From CAZHLD01 sp964533185 (lineage in GTDB: Bacteria; Acidobacteriota; Terriglobia; Acidiferrales; UBA7541), in assembly GCA_964533185.1 (NCBI GenBank), contig CAZHLD010000004.1, positions 32,327-96,326 on the forward strand: a DNA stretch of 64,000 nt, written 5' to 3'. Made by a program: the position numbers and the translations under genes. This document shows, one piece after another, positions 8,578 to 20,079 of the stretch; position 1 is the first letter of the stretch, and each line of letters starts with the position of its first letter. The notes under the pieces were generated by a model. That model ran no database searches. It had not been told where the DNA came from and saw only the letters and a list, made by a program, of their open reading frames with translations.

Positions 8578-8985
8578 TTGAATGTGCGCATCGCCTCATC
8601 CATGATTGTCTTTCAACCAATGGGACAATCGCTGCTAAGTGACGAGGAATGTGTGATCTGGCTTCGGGAGGCGCTCCTTGCGCTTGGGGAAAAGCTCGAA
8701 CGTACTCCCTCCTCGCTCTGGACACCAACTGGAAGCATCCAGGGTCGTAGTTTTCGCGCTACGGTCTACCTGTACTCAGACTACGAAAAGGATTCGGGCC
8801 TATGTGTGCAACTTCGCCTGCGGAAGAGGGGGCCAGGTCGGCACCGCGACCGCTACATTTATTTCAGAAGGGAGAAATCAGGTCGGCGCCTCCGCCATGC
8901 TAGGACGTGGAGAGCTTTGGGAGGGCGAATAGAGTCTAGAAAGGCGTCGTCCCATCGCAAGCTCTCGTTGATCAGACTAAGCTGA
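8578..8985 (+). CDS. Doubtful hypothetical ORF, possibly 5' part of a frameshifted gene
   Basis: 135 residues, divergent from the excisionase-like gene; later starts at ATG 8602 or 8620 are possible. The middle part (LSDEECVIWLREALLALGEKLE, then a beta-rich RATVYLYSDYEKDSGLCVQLRL) looks protein-like, whereas the last 40 residues are Arg/Ser-rich and look out of frame. The following gene's frame is open back to 8940 without a normal start, so both may be pieces of one gene broken by a frameshift near 8.9 kb. No family recognised. Confidence 0.35.
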   Translation: MNVRIASSMIVFQPMGQSLLSDEECVIWLREALLALGEKLERTPSSLWTPTGSIQGRSFRATVYLYSDYEKDSGLCVQLRLRKRGPGRHRDRYIYFRREKSGRRLRHARTWRALGGRIESRKASSHRKLSLIRLS

Positions 8986-9020
8986 GATATTTTTGGGTTT
9001 CACAGGTTCCGCCAGATGAT

Positions 9021-9716
9021 TTGCGCGCACAGCTGATTTTTGCGCTCGCGCAATTGGGGTTGGTCGAAACTCATTCGAGCGAGATCTTCTGGCTTGGGGA
9101 ATACATACGAAGCTTTCGGTTTCGGAAACACTATCCTGAGGACATTTCAAAGTCAGAGCGCAAACAAGCGAGACACGCCATTGCTCATGTGGTGGCCCAC
9201 GTCCTTACAGAACACTGGTCTTTTCCTGAAGACTATCGCGCATTCCGTGAGTACCTCGCGAATGCTGTCCGAAGGGCCGCAAGAGAGTATTTTGGCAAAC
9301 CCTTCCCGGTACAGAGCGAGGAGTTGGAAGCAGCAGACACTTTTCACTATGTCCCAGACTACGCGGTTGAAGCTGCAAAAAGTACGGACGAACGCAAACT
9401 GGCACGGACTCGCACCTGTTCGATCTGTACGAAAGAACCCCTGTCGAAGGAGTCTTATAACGTACAGGAAGCAGCAAGAATCCTTGGCACAAGCAAAGGA
9501 TATGATTATAGACTTTGTCTTCAGGGTAGGATCCAAGCGAGAAGCCACCCAGTCCGGATCACCAGTTCAGGGCTTGAGCGCATCCGTTCATTGCAGGAAG
9601 TAAAGCATGCCCGAAAAAAGGAGATTCAAGAGTTTCTAAAAGCTGGCAAGAGAAGAGACGCTGCTAGAAAGGCCGTCTACAGGAAATATGTGCGAATGCC
9701 GGCCATTGTCATTTAG
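9021..9716 (+). CDS. Hypothetical protein with C-terminal helix-turn-helix-like domain
   Basis: 231 residues from TTG 9021, the first usable start; the same frame stays open upstream to 8940, reading plausibly protein-like residues, so the true N-terminus may be missing or frameshifted. The C-terminal part (YNVQEAARILGTSKGYDYRL near residue 152) resembles an excisionase-type helix-turn-helix, followed by a Lys/Arg-rich tail. Its codon use is closer to the island genes than to the C-ending pattern of genes after 10 kb. It is the last gene before the tRNA-Leu remnant. Function unknown. Confidence 0.5.
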   Translation: MRAQLIFALAQLGLVETHSSEIFWLGEYIRSFRFRKHYPEDISKSERKQARHAIAHVVAHVLTEHWSFPEDYRAFREYLANAVRRAAREYFGKPFPVQSEELEAADTFHYVPDYAVEAAKSTDERKLARTRTCSICTKEPLSKESYNVQEAARILGTSKGYDYRLCLQGRIQARSHPVRITSSGLERIRSLQEVKHARKKEIQEFLKAGKRRDAARKAVYRKYVRMPAIVI

Positions 9717-10031
9717 CATCTGGTGTCAGTTGGTTTTGCTTCTTCGTGCATTGGGGTGCGCCCCCATGCAGTTGGACCGTGCCACGGAACCGGCATGGAT
9801 ACAAGGAGATTGCGTGTTTGTTCGTCCTCACGCGCACCAGTGCATTGTCGTGCAAGATGGCGGGAATCGAGACTCAAAATCTCGTGGCCCACAAGGCCGT
9901 GGGGGTTCAAGTCCCTCCTCCAGCACCATCCCCCTGTACCAGGATGACACACAGTGAAAACCGGGCGAAGATTCCCCTTGCGCCCGATAATTCCCCATGC
10001 GTAAGATACGCGCTCAAAGAGGTCGCATCCG
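9717..10031. other. Intergenic region at right edge of accessory island
   Basis: Holds a hairpin at about 9748-9769 (GCAT-GGGG against CCCC-ATGC, no T tract) and the tRNA-Leu(CAA) remnant described separately. The rest (9929-10031) is the leader of the XRE-type regulator. Confidence 0.5.
9852..9928 (+). pseudogene. tRNA-Leu(CAA) remnant, likely attachment-site half
   Basis: The 3' part is that of a class II tRNA-Leu: anticodon arm CGAGA-CTCAAAA-TCTCG (9868-9884, anticodon CAA at 9875-9877), variable arm stem GGCC/GGCC, T-arm GGGGG-TTCAAGT-CCCTC, 3' acceptor strand CTCCAGC and encoded ACCA ending at 9928. The 5' acceptor strand that should pair with CTCCAGC is missing and the D-arm lacks roughly a dozen bases. 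Integrative elements commonly recombine within the 3' half of tRNA genes, so this is best read as a displaced or decayed tRNA at the island's right junction. Not expected to be functional. Confidence 0.6.
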
Positions 10032-10460
10032 GTGCCAAAAGAGAAACCCAAGGTCGCCATCGGCCAGGTGATTCGCACTTACCGCGGTCAGCGCGGACTC
10101 TCGCAGGGCGATATCGAGCGCCGCACCGGCCTGCTGCGCTGCTATCTGTCCCGCGTTGAAAACGGCCACACCGTGCCCTCTCTTGAAACATTGGCCAAAA
10201 TCGCCGAGGCCATGGAGATCACCCTCGCCGACTTCTTCCCCGGCACCGAAACGCCCCGCGACCGCGACACGCAAAAAATGCTCGGCGAGCTCTCCGACGA
10301 CGAAATTCGCTTCCTCTCCGAAATTAAGAAGCACAGCTCCGGCCTCACCGACGGCGACAAGCACCTGGTCCTGGCCATGATCCGCAAAATGGCCAGCGTC
10401 CCTCCGCCGCCTCCCACGCGCAGCAAGGCCGCTGCCGCCCAGCGCCGCCCACTCTATTAA
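10032..10460 (+). CDS. XRE-family transcriptional regulator
   Basis: 142 residues from GTG 10032. Residues about 10-68 form a lambda-repressor-type helix-turn-helix (IGQVIRTYRGQRGLSQGDIE followed by LSRVENGHTVPSLETLAKIAEAM), very close to the XRE consensus. The tail (residues 75-142) has no recognised domain and ends Pro/Ala-rich. It is a DNA-binding regulator of unknown targets. Codon use is strongly C-ending, unlike the island genes to its left, so it marks the start of the typical chromosome backbone. Confidence 0.85.
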   Translation: MPKEKPKVAIGQVIRTYRGQRGLSQGDIERRTGLLRCYLSRVENGHTVPSLETLAKIAEAMEITLADFFPGTETPRDRDTQKMLGELSDDEIRFLSEIKKHSSGLTDGDKHLVLAMIRKMASVPPPPPTRSKAAAAQRRPLY

Positions 10461-10551
10461 AGTTTTTCAGTTGGAATCTCTATCTGATTACTGAGGACTG
10501 CTTGCTCGTCTTGCTATCGCGGCCGGCGCTGTGCCGGGCACTCCTGCGGTT

Positions 10552-10590
10552 GTCATTCCGAGCGAAGCGAGGAATCTGCTTTTTCTTTAT
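10552..10590 (+). repeat. Dispersed hairpin repeat, ATTCC...GGAAT type
   Basis: GTCATTCC followed by GAGCGAAGCGA and GGAATCTGC then a T-rich tail. The arms ATTCC and GGAAT pair. Related copies are at 23356, 33483 and 62269, and a variant form at 23263 and 27899. It lies just beyond the 3' end of the thioesterase gene and could double as its terminator in one direction. Confidence 0.7.
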
Positions 10591-10596
10591 CCGTGT

Positions 10597-11019
10597 CTAT
10601 CCGTGTGCATCCGTGATCTCTCGGGCCTTCTCTTGGAACCTCGAATACTCCACAATCGCCCGGAACACCCGCCCTCGCCCGATCACTTCCTCCCCCGCCC
10701 GCGCTTCCACTTCAAACGTCAGAAACTTCTCGCCGATCTTCACCAGCCGCGCTGTCGCCGTCACTTTCGTTCCCGCCGGCACAGCCTTCAGGTGATCCAC
10801 TTCAATCCGCGTCCCTACCGACATCGACCCGGCCGCCAGCGCCGGTTGCACCGCCTTTGCCGCGGCTACTTCCATCATTCCAATCATCGCCGGTGTGGAG
10901 AAAACGGCCGGCAGCCGGGGGTCATACGCCGCAATCGTCCATTCCCGCGGCACCACTTTCTCAACCTTGCCTTCTAATCCCGGCGCCAGTGTCGGCTTTT
11001 CCGACGGTGCGCTGCTCAC
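10597..11019 (-). CDS. Thioesterase (hotdog-fold, fluoroacetyl-CoA thioesterase-like)
   Basis: 140 residues from GTG 11019, which overlaps the stop of the upstream flavoprotein gene as GTGA. The sequence STPAMIGMMEVAAAKAVQP, VGTRIEVDHLKAVPAGTKV and FEVEARAGEEVIGRGRVFRAIV matches the hotdog-fold thioesterase group that includes FlK. It would hydrolyse an acyl-CoA; the substrate is not shown. The last seven codons and stop fall in a dispersed CCGTG-rich repeat, so its C-terminus was probably reshaped by repeat insertion. Confidence 0.82.
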   Translation of the reverse strand: MSSAPSEKPTLAPGLEGKVEKVVPREWTIAAYDPRLPAVFSTPAMIGMMEVAAAKAVQPALAAGSMSVGTRIEVDHLKAVPAGTKVTATARLVKIGEKFLTFEVEARAGEEVIGRGRVFRAIVEYSRFQEKAREITDAHG

Positions 11020-12218
11020 CTCGTCGGCTCCCCGCTGCCTGTCGCTCCCGGCACCAGCGTTCGCTGCGGCTTCAGGAAACTGGTCGCCACTTCCGTCATC
11101 GTCACGCCCAGTTGTGACCACAGCCTCCGCTTCAGGCTCCGGTAATCCTGCGCCCCGCTGAAAACGTCGGCCATCAGCTCGCGGAATGTTGCGCTGCGCT
11201 CGACAAGCTGGATCATCCGCGTCGCTACCGCACCGCCCAGGAACCGCCCGCGATAGAACCGCCGAGCAATCCGCGTCGCAAACTCGAGGTCCGCCGAAAA
11301 CGCCTTCCGCACCCGCGACGGATACGACTCCGGCTGGCTTTCGATCAGTGCCTGCGCCAGCAAATCGCCCGACCGCAGTGCGTAGTACAGACCCTCGCCT
11401 GTAATCGGGTCCACCCACGCGGCCGCATCGCCCACCAGCGCCCAGTTCCGCCCCACCACGCGCCGCGCGCTCAGCGTATGCGCCTGCGGCGAGGGCAGTA
11501 CGTGGCTGTAAAACTGCGCTCCTTCGCTTTCCACATTCTCTTCCCGCAGAAAATCGTGCAGGTGTCCGCGCAACTCCTGGCTGGTGTGCCGCGCCATGCT
11601 CCCGCAGATGCCCACCGAAAGGTGGTCGCACCGCGGGAACGACCACAGATAGCCCTCGAACCGTCGCAGGAACTTCACCTGAATTCCGTCCGCCTGCGCC
11701 TTCACGAAGTACCCCAACGTCATCTCCAGGTCTTGCGGCTCGAGCTTCCGTGTCTCCGGCAGCAGCACGTTTCGCGCGCCCGCGGCGATCACCACGAAGT
11801 CCGCCGCGTGCTCCCGGCTGTTTCCTTCTTCTGCAATCGTCAGCCGCGCCTGCGTCCCGCGCGTTTCAAGGTGCGTCACCCGCGAGCGCACCACCCGGCA
11901 GCCCGCCGCCGCCGCGCGGTCCAGCAGCAGACCGTTCAGCACCGTGCGCGAATAGATCACGATCGGCTTGTCCAGCTCCAGTCGCGCCCGGTGCCCGCTG
12001 CTCGAAATCAGCTCCACGGTCCGGATCAGTTTTTTTGGATGGGGTCCGTCCAGCAGGAAGGGATAGGCCGCAATGGCCTTGTGCGTCAGTCCGCCGCCGC
12101 AGGGTTTCTCCCACGCCAAGTGCTCGTCGAACAGCGTCACGCGGAAGCCCGCCTGCGCCAGCCTCTCCCCGCACACCGCCCCCGACGGCCCTCCCCCAAC
12201 AATTGCGACTTCATTCAT
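11016..12218 (-). CDS. Geranylgeranyl-reductase-family FAD-dependent oxidoreductase
   Basis: 400 residues. N-terminal Rossmann FAD motif (VAIVGGGPSGAVCGERLA, residues 4-21), then a conserved WEKPCGGGLTHKA, and the second FAD motif near 285 (WALVGDAAAWVDPITGEGLYYAL). This is the geranylgeranyl reductase/UbiH-like flavoprotein family, which reduces isoprenoid double bonds or hydroxylates aromatic rings. The substrate cannot be read from sequence. Co-transcribed with the thioesterase (GTGA overlap); upstream the hydrolase gene on the same strand begins the group. Confidence 0.87.
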   Translation of the reverse strand: MNEVAIVGGGPSGAVCGERLAQAGFRVTLFDEHLAWEKPCGGGLTHKAIAAYPFLLDGPHPKKLIRTVELISSSGHRARLELDKPIVIYSRTVLNGLLLDRAAAAGCRVVRSRVTHLETRGTQARLTIAEEGNSREHAADFVVIAAGARNVLLPETRKLEPQDLEMTLGYFVKAQADGIQVKFLRRFEGYLWSFPRCDHLSVGICGSMARHTSQELRGHLHDFLREENVESEGAQFYSHVLPSPQAHTLSARRVVGRNWALVGDAAAWVDPITGEGLYYALRSGDLLAQALIESQPESYPSRVRKAFSADLEFATRIARRFYRGRFLGGAVATRMIQLVERSATFRELMADVFSGAQDYRSLKRRLWSQLGVTMTEVATSFLKPQRTLVPGATGSGEPTR

Positions 12219-12247
12219 GATTCGATTTGCCGCTCGCTACGTCCGCA

Positions 12248-13831
12248 CTACGTAATCGGAAACACGCTGGCCACAAACCAAGCCGCTACTATAGCACCGA
12301 ACACTGCGGCCGCCAGCGCCGACCCCGTCCGCTTGCGCACTGCGTCACTCCCCATCCGTTGCAACACCGATATGGTCGCCATGTACACAACGAACAGCAG
12401 CATCAGCACCGCTCCGCTGTCCAGCACAAACAACCCAAACATCATCGCCAGCCACAAGATCCCCCGCATCGCCAGAAAAATCCCCCACCGCCGCCACCCG
12501 GTTCTTGCTCGACCTGCGTCGGGGCCCGCTTTAGCAGGCCCTCTTTCTCTTTCCTCCGGCGCCCCCAACGCCTTCTCCTCCGCCCACAAATACGGCACAA
12601 ATACAAACACTAACGCCGCAAACCTCCACCACCGCGCCGCATTCGGCCACGCGTCCGTCAACTCCCAATTCACCCATCCGCCAAACGCCATCGCCGCCCC
12701 CAACCCCACCACCGCCGCCATCCCCACTCCCCGCCAAAGCCGCACTCCGCGCCCCTCCACCACTCGTATGGGCAGCGCCTGCCACGCCCTCTGTCGCCTC
12801 ATGACGGCCAACACGATGCCCGCTACTAGCAAAAACGACGCCAAATAATCCCCGTTGTAGATCCCCAGCGCTCCCAGCGGCACCCAGAACTTCAGCACTC
12901 CCGCCGCAAACATTCCCATCACCGCCCACTCCACTAACACTCGTCTCGCCCCCCGGCGGTCTCCCTGCTCTTCGCTTCCTCGCGCTCGAAACGCCGCCGC
13001 CACCCCACTCGCCGCCAGCGGAAAAAGCATCATCAACCCTGCCGCTCCCAGCGCCGTTCCCAGTACGACAGCTGTGAAAGCGTGAAAATGGTTTGATAAA
13101 TCAGTCGGGACTGCGCGTCGCCACCAGCCGTCAATCTCTTCCCAGACCACCCGGTCCAGCAACAGGCTGGCATGTTGCGCGCGCGGTACCACCACATACC
13201 GTACGCCACGCTTCTGCCGCACGTCCTCGTCCGTGTCGCGCACTCCTCCCGCCGCCCGCAAGAGTTCCGCGGCAGCCTGCCTGAGTTGTGGCAGATCGTA
13301 CTTCGCGCTGAACACCAGCAAATTCACAGGCATCCGTCGCGGCAAGACCATTGGCGCCGGCGAAATCGCCACAGTTGCCGCCGTCGGGAACCGGTCTGCC
13401 AGCCGAACGGCAACCGCGCCGCCAAACGAATGCCCCACCAGCAGGGTCCGCTCCAGTTTGATTTTTCTTTGTTGCGCCAGCGTGCTGACCACCGCCGCCG
13501 CGCACTCCTCCGCTCGCCCGAAGGTAAACGGTTCCGAACTGTCGCCATGCCCGGGAAAATCCACCAGGTACACCTCCACGTCCGAAAGGGCCAGCGAATG
13601 CCCCAGCGCGCGCATCACGCCACGGTTGCCTCCCAGTCCGTGGAACACCACGGCAGAGACAGCCGCGCCCCGTTTCGCCTTCACGTAGGTGAGAGGGACC
13701 GTGCACCCTCCTGCCTGAATTGTGATGCTTGAACTATTGAGGGCCAAAGGACCCAGGAGGCGCAGACAAAGCGCGCCCGTGCCGACCAGCGCGCACGCCA
13801 GTATCACCCGCAGCCACTGCCGCCGTTTCAT
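12248..13831 (-). CDS. Alpha/beta hydrolase fused to multi-spanning membrane domain
   Basis: 527 residues from ATG 13831 (GGGAG 6-10 bases upstream; an upstream ATG-like start at 13873 lacks one). One N-terminal membrane segment (residues 8-27), then an alpha/beta hydrolase domain with LVGHSFGGA (nucleophile Ser near 135), a later Asp (AKYDLP) and His (PRAQHASLL), a credible catalytic triad. From about residue 260 there are several hydrophobic segments forming an integral membrane domain. An in-frame palindrome at 12522-12541 encodes RGPAKAGP. Substrate unknown; the hydrolase domain is probably extracytoplasmic. Confidence 0.75.
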   Translation of the reverse strand: MKRRQWLRVILACALVGTGALCLRLLGPLALNSSSITIQAGGCTVPLTYVKAKRGAAVSAVVFHGLGGNRGVMRALGHSLALSDVEVYLVDFPGHGDSSEPFTFGRAEECAAAVVSTLAQQRKIKLERTLLVGHSFGGAVAVRLADRFPTAATVAISPAPMVLPRRMPVNLLVFSAKYDLPQLRQAAAELLRAAGGVRDTDEDVRQKRGVRYVVVPRAQHASLLLDRVVWEEIDGWWRRAVPTDLSNHFHAFTAVVLGTALGAAGLMMLFPLAASGVAAAFRARGSEEQGDRRGARRVLVEWAVMGMFAAGVLKFWVPLGALGIYNGDYLASFLLVAGIVLAVMRRQRAWQALPIRVVEGRGVRLWRGVGMAAVVGLGAAMAFGGWVNWELTDAWPNAARWWRFAALVFVFVPYLWAEEKALGAPEERERGPAKAGPDAGRARTGWRRWGIFLAMRGILWLAMMFGLFVLDSGAVLMLLFVVYMATISVLQRMGSDAVRKRTGSALAAAVFGAIVAAWFVASVFPIT

Positions 13832-13959
13832 CGGCACTCCCAGCCTGCGTGATAGAATGATGCGTCGTAGCAATTACTCATCTCTTGTAGCTCACGTCGG
13901 GCTGAGACCCGTTTTTCGGGCCGAGGCTGACGTGGGGCTTTTCCGGTGGGGCATCCGAG

Positions 13960-14453
13960 TTGGGCCAAGTCCTTTCGCAAAATGACCTGATTCTCGCCGT
14001 TGCCGACGCCAAACGCAACGCCCGCCGCGTTGTCTTCACCAACGGCTGCTTCGACCTCCTCCATCCCGGCCACATCCGTTGTCTCGAGCAGGCCCGCTCC
14101 CTCGGCGACCATCTCATCGTCGCCATCAATAGCGACGCAAGCGTCCGCTCCCTCAAAGGCCCCGGCCGCCCCGTTTTGCCGCAGCATGAGCGCGCCGAAA
14201 TCCTCGCCGCTCTCGCCTCCGTGGACTACGTCACCATTTTCGACGCCCCCACGCCCCGCGATCTCATCGCCCGCCTTCTCCCCGATGTCCTCGTTAAAGG
14301 CGGCGACTGGGGCCCTGAAGAAATCGTCGGGCGCGCCGAGGTCGAATCCGCCGGCGGCCGGGTCGTCTCGATTCCGGTCGAGCCCGCCTACTCCACCACC
14401 GCCATTCTCGACCGCATGCGCCGCGCCGGCGCGCCGCCCTCCGGCTCGCCGTG

Positions 14454-14454
<1 letters not shown>
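13960..14454 (+). CDS. rfaE2: RfaE2-like D-glycero-beta-D-manno-heptose 1-phosphate adenylyltransferase
   Basis: 164 residues from TTG 13960. It has the nucleotidyltransferase hallmark TNGCFDLLHPGHIRCLEQA (residues about 27-45), AINSDASVRSLKG and an ending EPAYSTTAILDRM, matching the C-terminal half of HldE. It makes ADP-heptose for the inner core of LPS. The kinase half is not fused and not in the window. Its stop overlaps the mfd start as TGATG. The close family match makes the product likely; use in LPS rather than another ADP-heptose path is inference. Confidence 0.88.
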
Positions 14455-17909
<3,455 letters not shown>

Positions 17910-17921
17910 GATTCACTCGCC

Positions 17922-19043
17922 ATGAAACCCACGACATCCTTGCTCCTTCTCTTTCTCTTGCTGCTTGGTTCGGCCTCGCTGGCCGCCCAGTCCAAGAGCG
18001 TCGTCATCGAAGAGATCATTGCCCGCGTCAATAACGAGATTATTACCACCAGCGATCTGGCCCGCGCCCGCTCCGCCATGCTCGAGGACGTCCGCGCCGA
18101 CTGCCGCGGCTGCACCCCGGCTCAGCTTCAGGCCGCCCTGGCGGAGAAGGAGAAGACTCTTCTCCGCGACCTCATCGACCAGTCGCTCTTGGTCCAGCGC
18201 GCCAAAGATGTCGGCATCAATGTCGAAACAGACGTCATCCGCCGCATGGACCAGATCCGTCAGCAAAACAATCTCAAAGACATGGACGAGCTCGAATCTA
18301 AGATCCGCGAGCTCGGCCTCAGCTTCGAGGAATGGAAAGACGGCCTCCGCAAGAGCCTCCTCTCCCAGCAGATCATCCAGAAAGAGGTCGGTTCCCGCGT
18401 CCAGATTGGCAGGGACGAGATCAGCAAGTACTACGACGAGCACAAAAGTGAATTCCACCGCCCCGAGCAGGTCGCTCTCCGCGAGATCTTCATCACCACC
18501 GAAGGCAAGGACGAGGCCGGCATCGCCGAGGCCGAAAAGAAGGCCCGCAATCTCCTCGACCGCGTCAACCGCGGCGACGATTTTATCGAGCTCGCCAAAC
18601 GCTATTCCGACGGCAGCACCGCCCAGCGCGGCGGCGAACTTGGCATCTTCGAGCGCGGCCAGCTCGATAAGTCCATCGAAGACCTCGTCTTCAAGCTCGA
18701 CCGCGGCCAGCTCACCGACATCGTTCGCACCAAGACCGGTTTTCTCTTCCTCAAGGTCGAAATCCGCTACGAGGCCGGCATTCAGCCGATGGAAAAGGTT
18801 GAAGCTGAAATTCAGAACCGCCTCTACTACGAAAAAATCGAGCCGGCCATGCGCACCTACCTCACCACACTCCGCGAAGAAAGCCACATCGTCGTCAAGC
18901 CCGGCTTCACCGATACCGCCGCCGTCGCCTCCAACCCAATTCAGGAAGTCGAGCCCGGCGCCACCAACGCTGAAAAGGAAAAGGAGAACAGGGGCCGCCG
19001 CTGGTACTGGCCGTTCGGCTCAGGCAAGTCGGAAAAACCATGA
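17922..19043 (+). CDS. SurA-like periplasmic peptidyl-prolyl isomerase/chaperone
   Basis: 373 residues with a signal peptide (hydrophobic residues 5-20, cleavage near ASLAAQ), an N-terminal SurA-type chaperone region (IIARVNNEIITTSDL) and one parvulin domain at about residues 165-270 (VALREIFITT, AKRYSDGSTAQRGGELG). E. coli SurA has two parvulin domains, so this is the shorter form. It would help outer-membrane proteins fold. Starts 12 bases after mfd and overlaps the next gene as ATGA. Confidence 0.87.
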   Translation: MKPTTSLLLLFLLLLGSASLAAQSKSVVIEEIIARVNNEIITTSDLARARSAMLEDVRADCRGCTPAQLQAALAEKEKTLLRDLIDQSLLVQRAKDVGINVETDVIRRMDQIRQQNNLKDMDELESKIRELGLSFEEWKDGLRKSLLSQQIIQKEVGSRVQIGRDEISKYYDEHKSEFHRPEQVALREIFITTEGKDEAGIAEAEKKARNLLDRVNRGDDFIELAKRYSDGSTAQRGGELGIFERGQLDKSIEDLVFKLDRGQLTDIVRTKTGFLFLKVEIRYEAGIQPMEKVEAEIQNRLYYEKIEPAMRTYLTTLREESHIVVKPGFTDTAAVASNPIQEVEPGATNAEKEKENRGRRWYWPFGSGKSEKP

Positions 19044-20077
19044 AGCCCGCTTACGTTGCCGACCTTCAGGCCGACCAGACCGTCACCACTTTCTTCCTCG
19101 TCTGTGAGAAAGAGCTGCGCACAACCCGCGAAGGCAAGCCCTTCCTCCGTCTCGAACTCGGCGACCGCACCGGCACGATCGAGGCCCGCCTGTGGGACAA
19201 CGCCGAAGAGATCAGCGCCAGCGTTGACCGCGACGACTTCGTCAAAGTCCAGGCTCGCGTCGAGCTTTATCGCAACAAGACTCAGCTCTCTCTCGACCGC
19301 CTCCGTCGCGCCACCGCTGAGGAAGTCGACCTTGGCGATTTCTTCCCTCACACCACGCAGGACGTCGAACAGCTTTACGCTCGCCTCCGCGAGTTTGCCG
19401 CGTCCATCTCCAACCCCTGGCTTGGCGGCCTCTGCCAGAGCGTCATTGAAGACCCCGCCATCGCCCCCGGCCTCAAGCGCGCCCCTGCAGCCAAGACCAT
19501 GCACCACGCCTATCTCGGCGGCCTCCTCGAGCACATCGTCAGCCTCTGCACCCTCTGCCGCGCCGTCGCCGGCTGTTATCCCGAAGCCGACCCTGACCTT
19601 CTCCTCACCGGCGCCATCCTCCACGACATCGGCAAAATCAACGAGCTCTCCTACGAACGCTCCTTCGGCTACACCGACCAGGGCCAGCTCCTCGGCCACA
19701 TCATCATGGAGCTCGAGCTACTCACAAAAAAAATGGACGCCATCGACGGCTTCCCGCCGCCGCTCAAGACGCTCGTTCAGCACCTCATCGTCAGCCATCA
19801 CGGCCGCTACGAGTTTGGCTCGCCCAAGCTGCCCATGTTCCGCGAAGCCCTGATGCTCCACTATCTCGACGATCTCGACTCCAAGCTCGCTTCCATCCGC
19901 GCTTCACTTGCCTCCGACAAGGGCGATGGCGATTGGACCGCCTGGAGCTCCGCCCTCGAGCGCCGCCTCCTCCGCGTCGATCGCTTCCTGCAAGCCGACG
20001 CGCCCCCCGCCTCCCAGCAAGCCCCGCAACAGCTCAAGCTCGATGCCGCCGCTGGCGGCTCCGGTCGCAAAGACTGA
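19040..20077 (+). CDS. YhaM-like 3'-5' exoribonuclease (OB-fold plus HD domain)
   Basis: 345 residues. Residues 1-95 form an OB-fold nucleic-acid-binding domain (LRLELGDRTGTIEARLWD), and residues about 150-300 an HD domain (MHHAYLGGLLEHIVSLC, then LTGAILHDIGKI with the HD pair). This is the architecture of Bacillus YhaM, a 3'-5' exoribonuclease. The tail after 310 is low-complexity. ATGA overlap with the surA-like gene shows coupling. Confidence 0.85.
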   Translation: MKPAYVADLQADQTVTTFFLVCEKELRTTREGKPFLRLELGDRTGTIEARLWDNAEEISASVDRDDFVKVQARVELYRNKTQLSLDRLRRATAEEVDLGDFFPHTTQDVEQLYARLREFAASISNPWLGGLCQSVIEDPAIAPGLKRAPAAKTMHHAYLGGLLEHIVSLCTLCRAVAGCYPEADPDLLLTGAILHDIGKINELSYERSFGYTDQGQLLGHIIMELELLTKKMDAIDGFPPPLKTLVQHLIVSHHGRYEFGSPKLPMFREALMLHYLDDLDSKLASIRASLASDKGDGDWTAWSSALERRLLRVDRFLQADAPPASQQAPQQLKLDAAAGGSGRKD

Positions 20078-20079
20078 TC

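Noticed and set aside
9748..9769. Hairpin before the tRNA remnant as a terminator
   Set aside because: The stem is clear but no T tract follows; it may be part of the element end.
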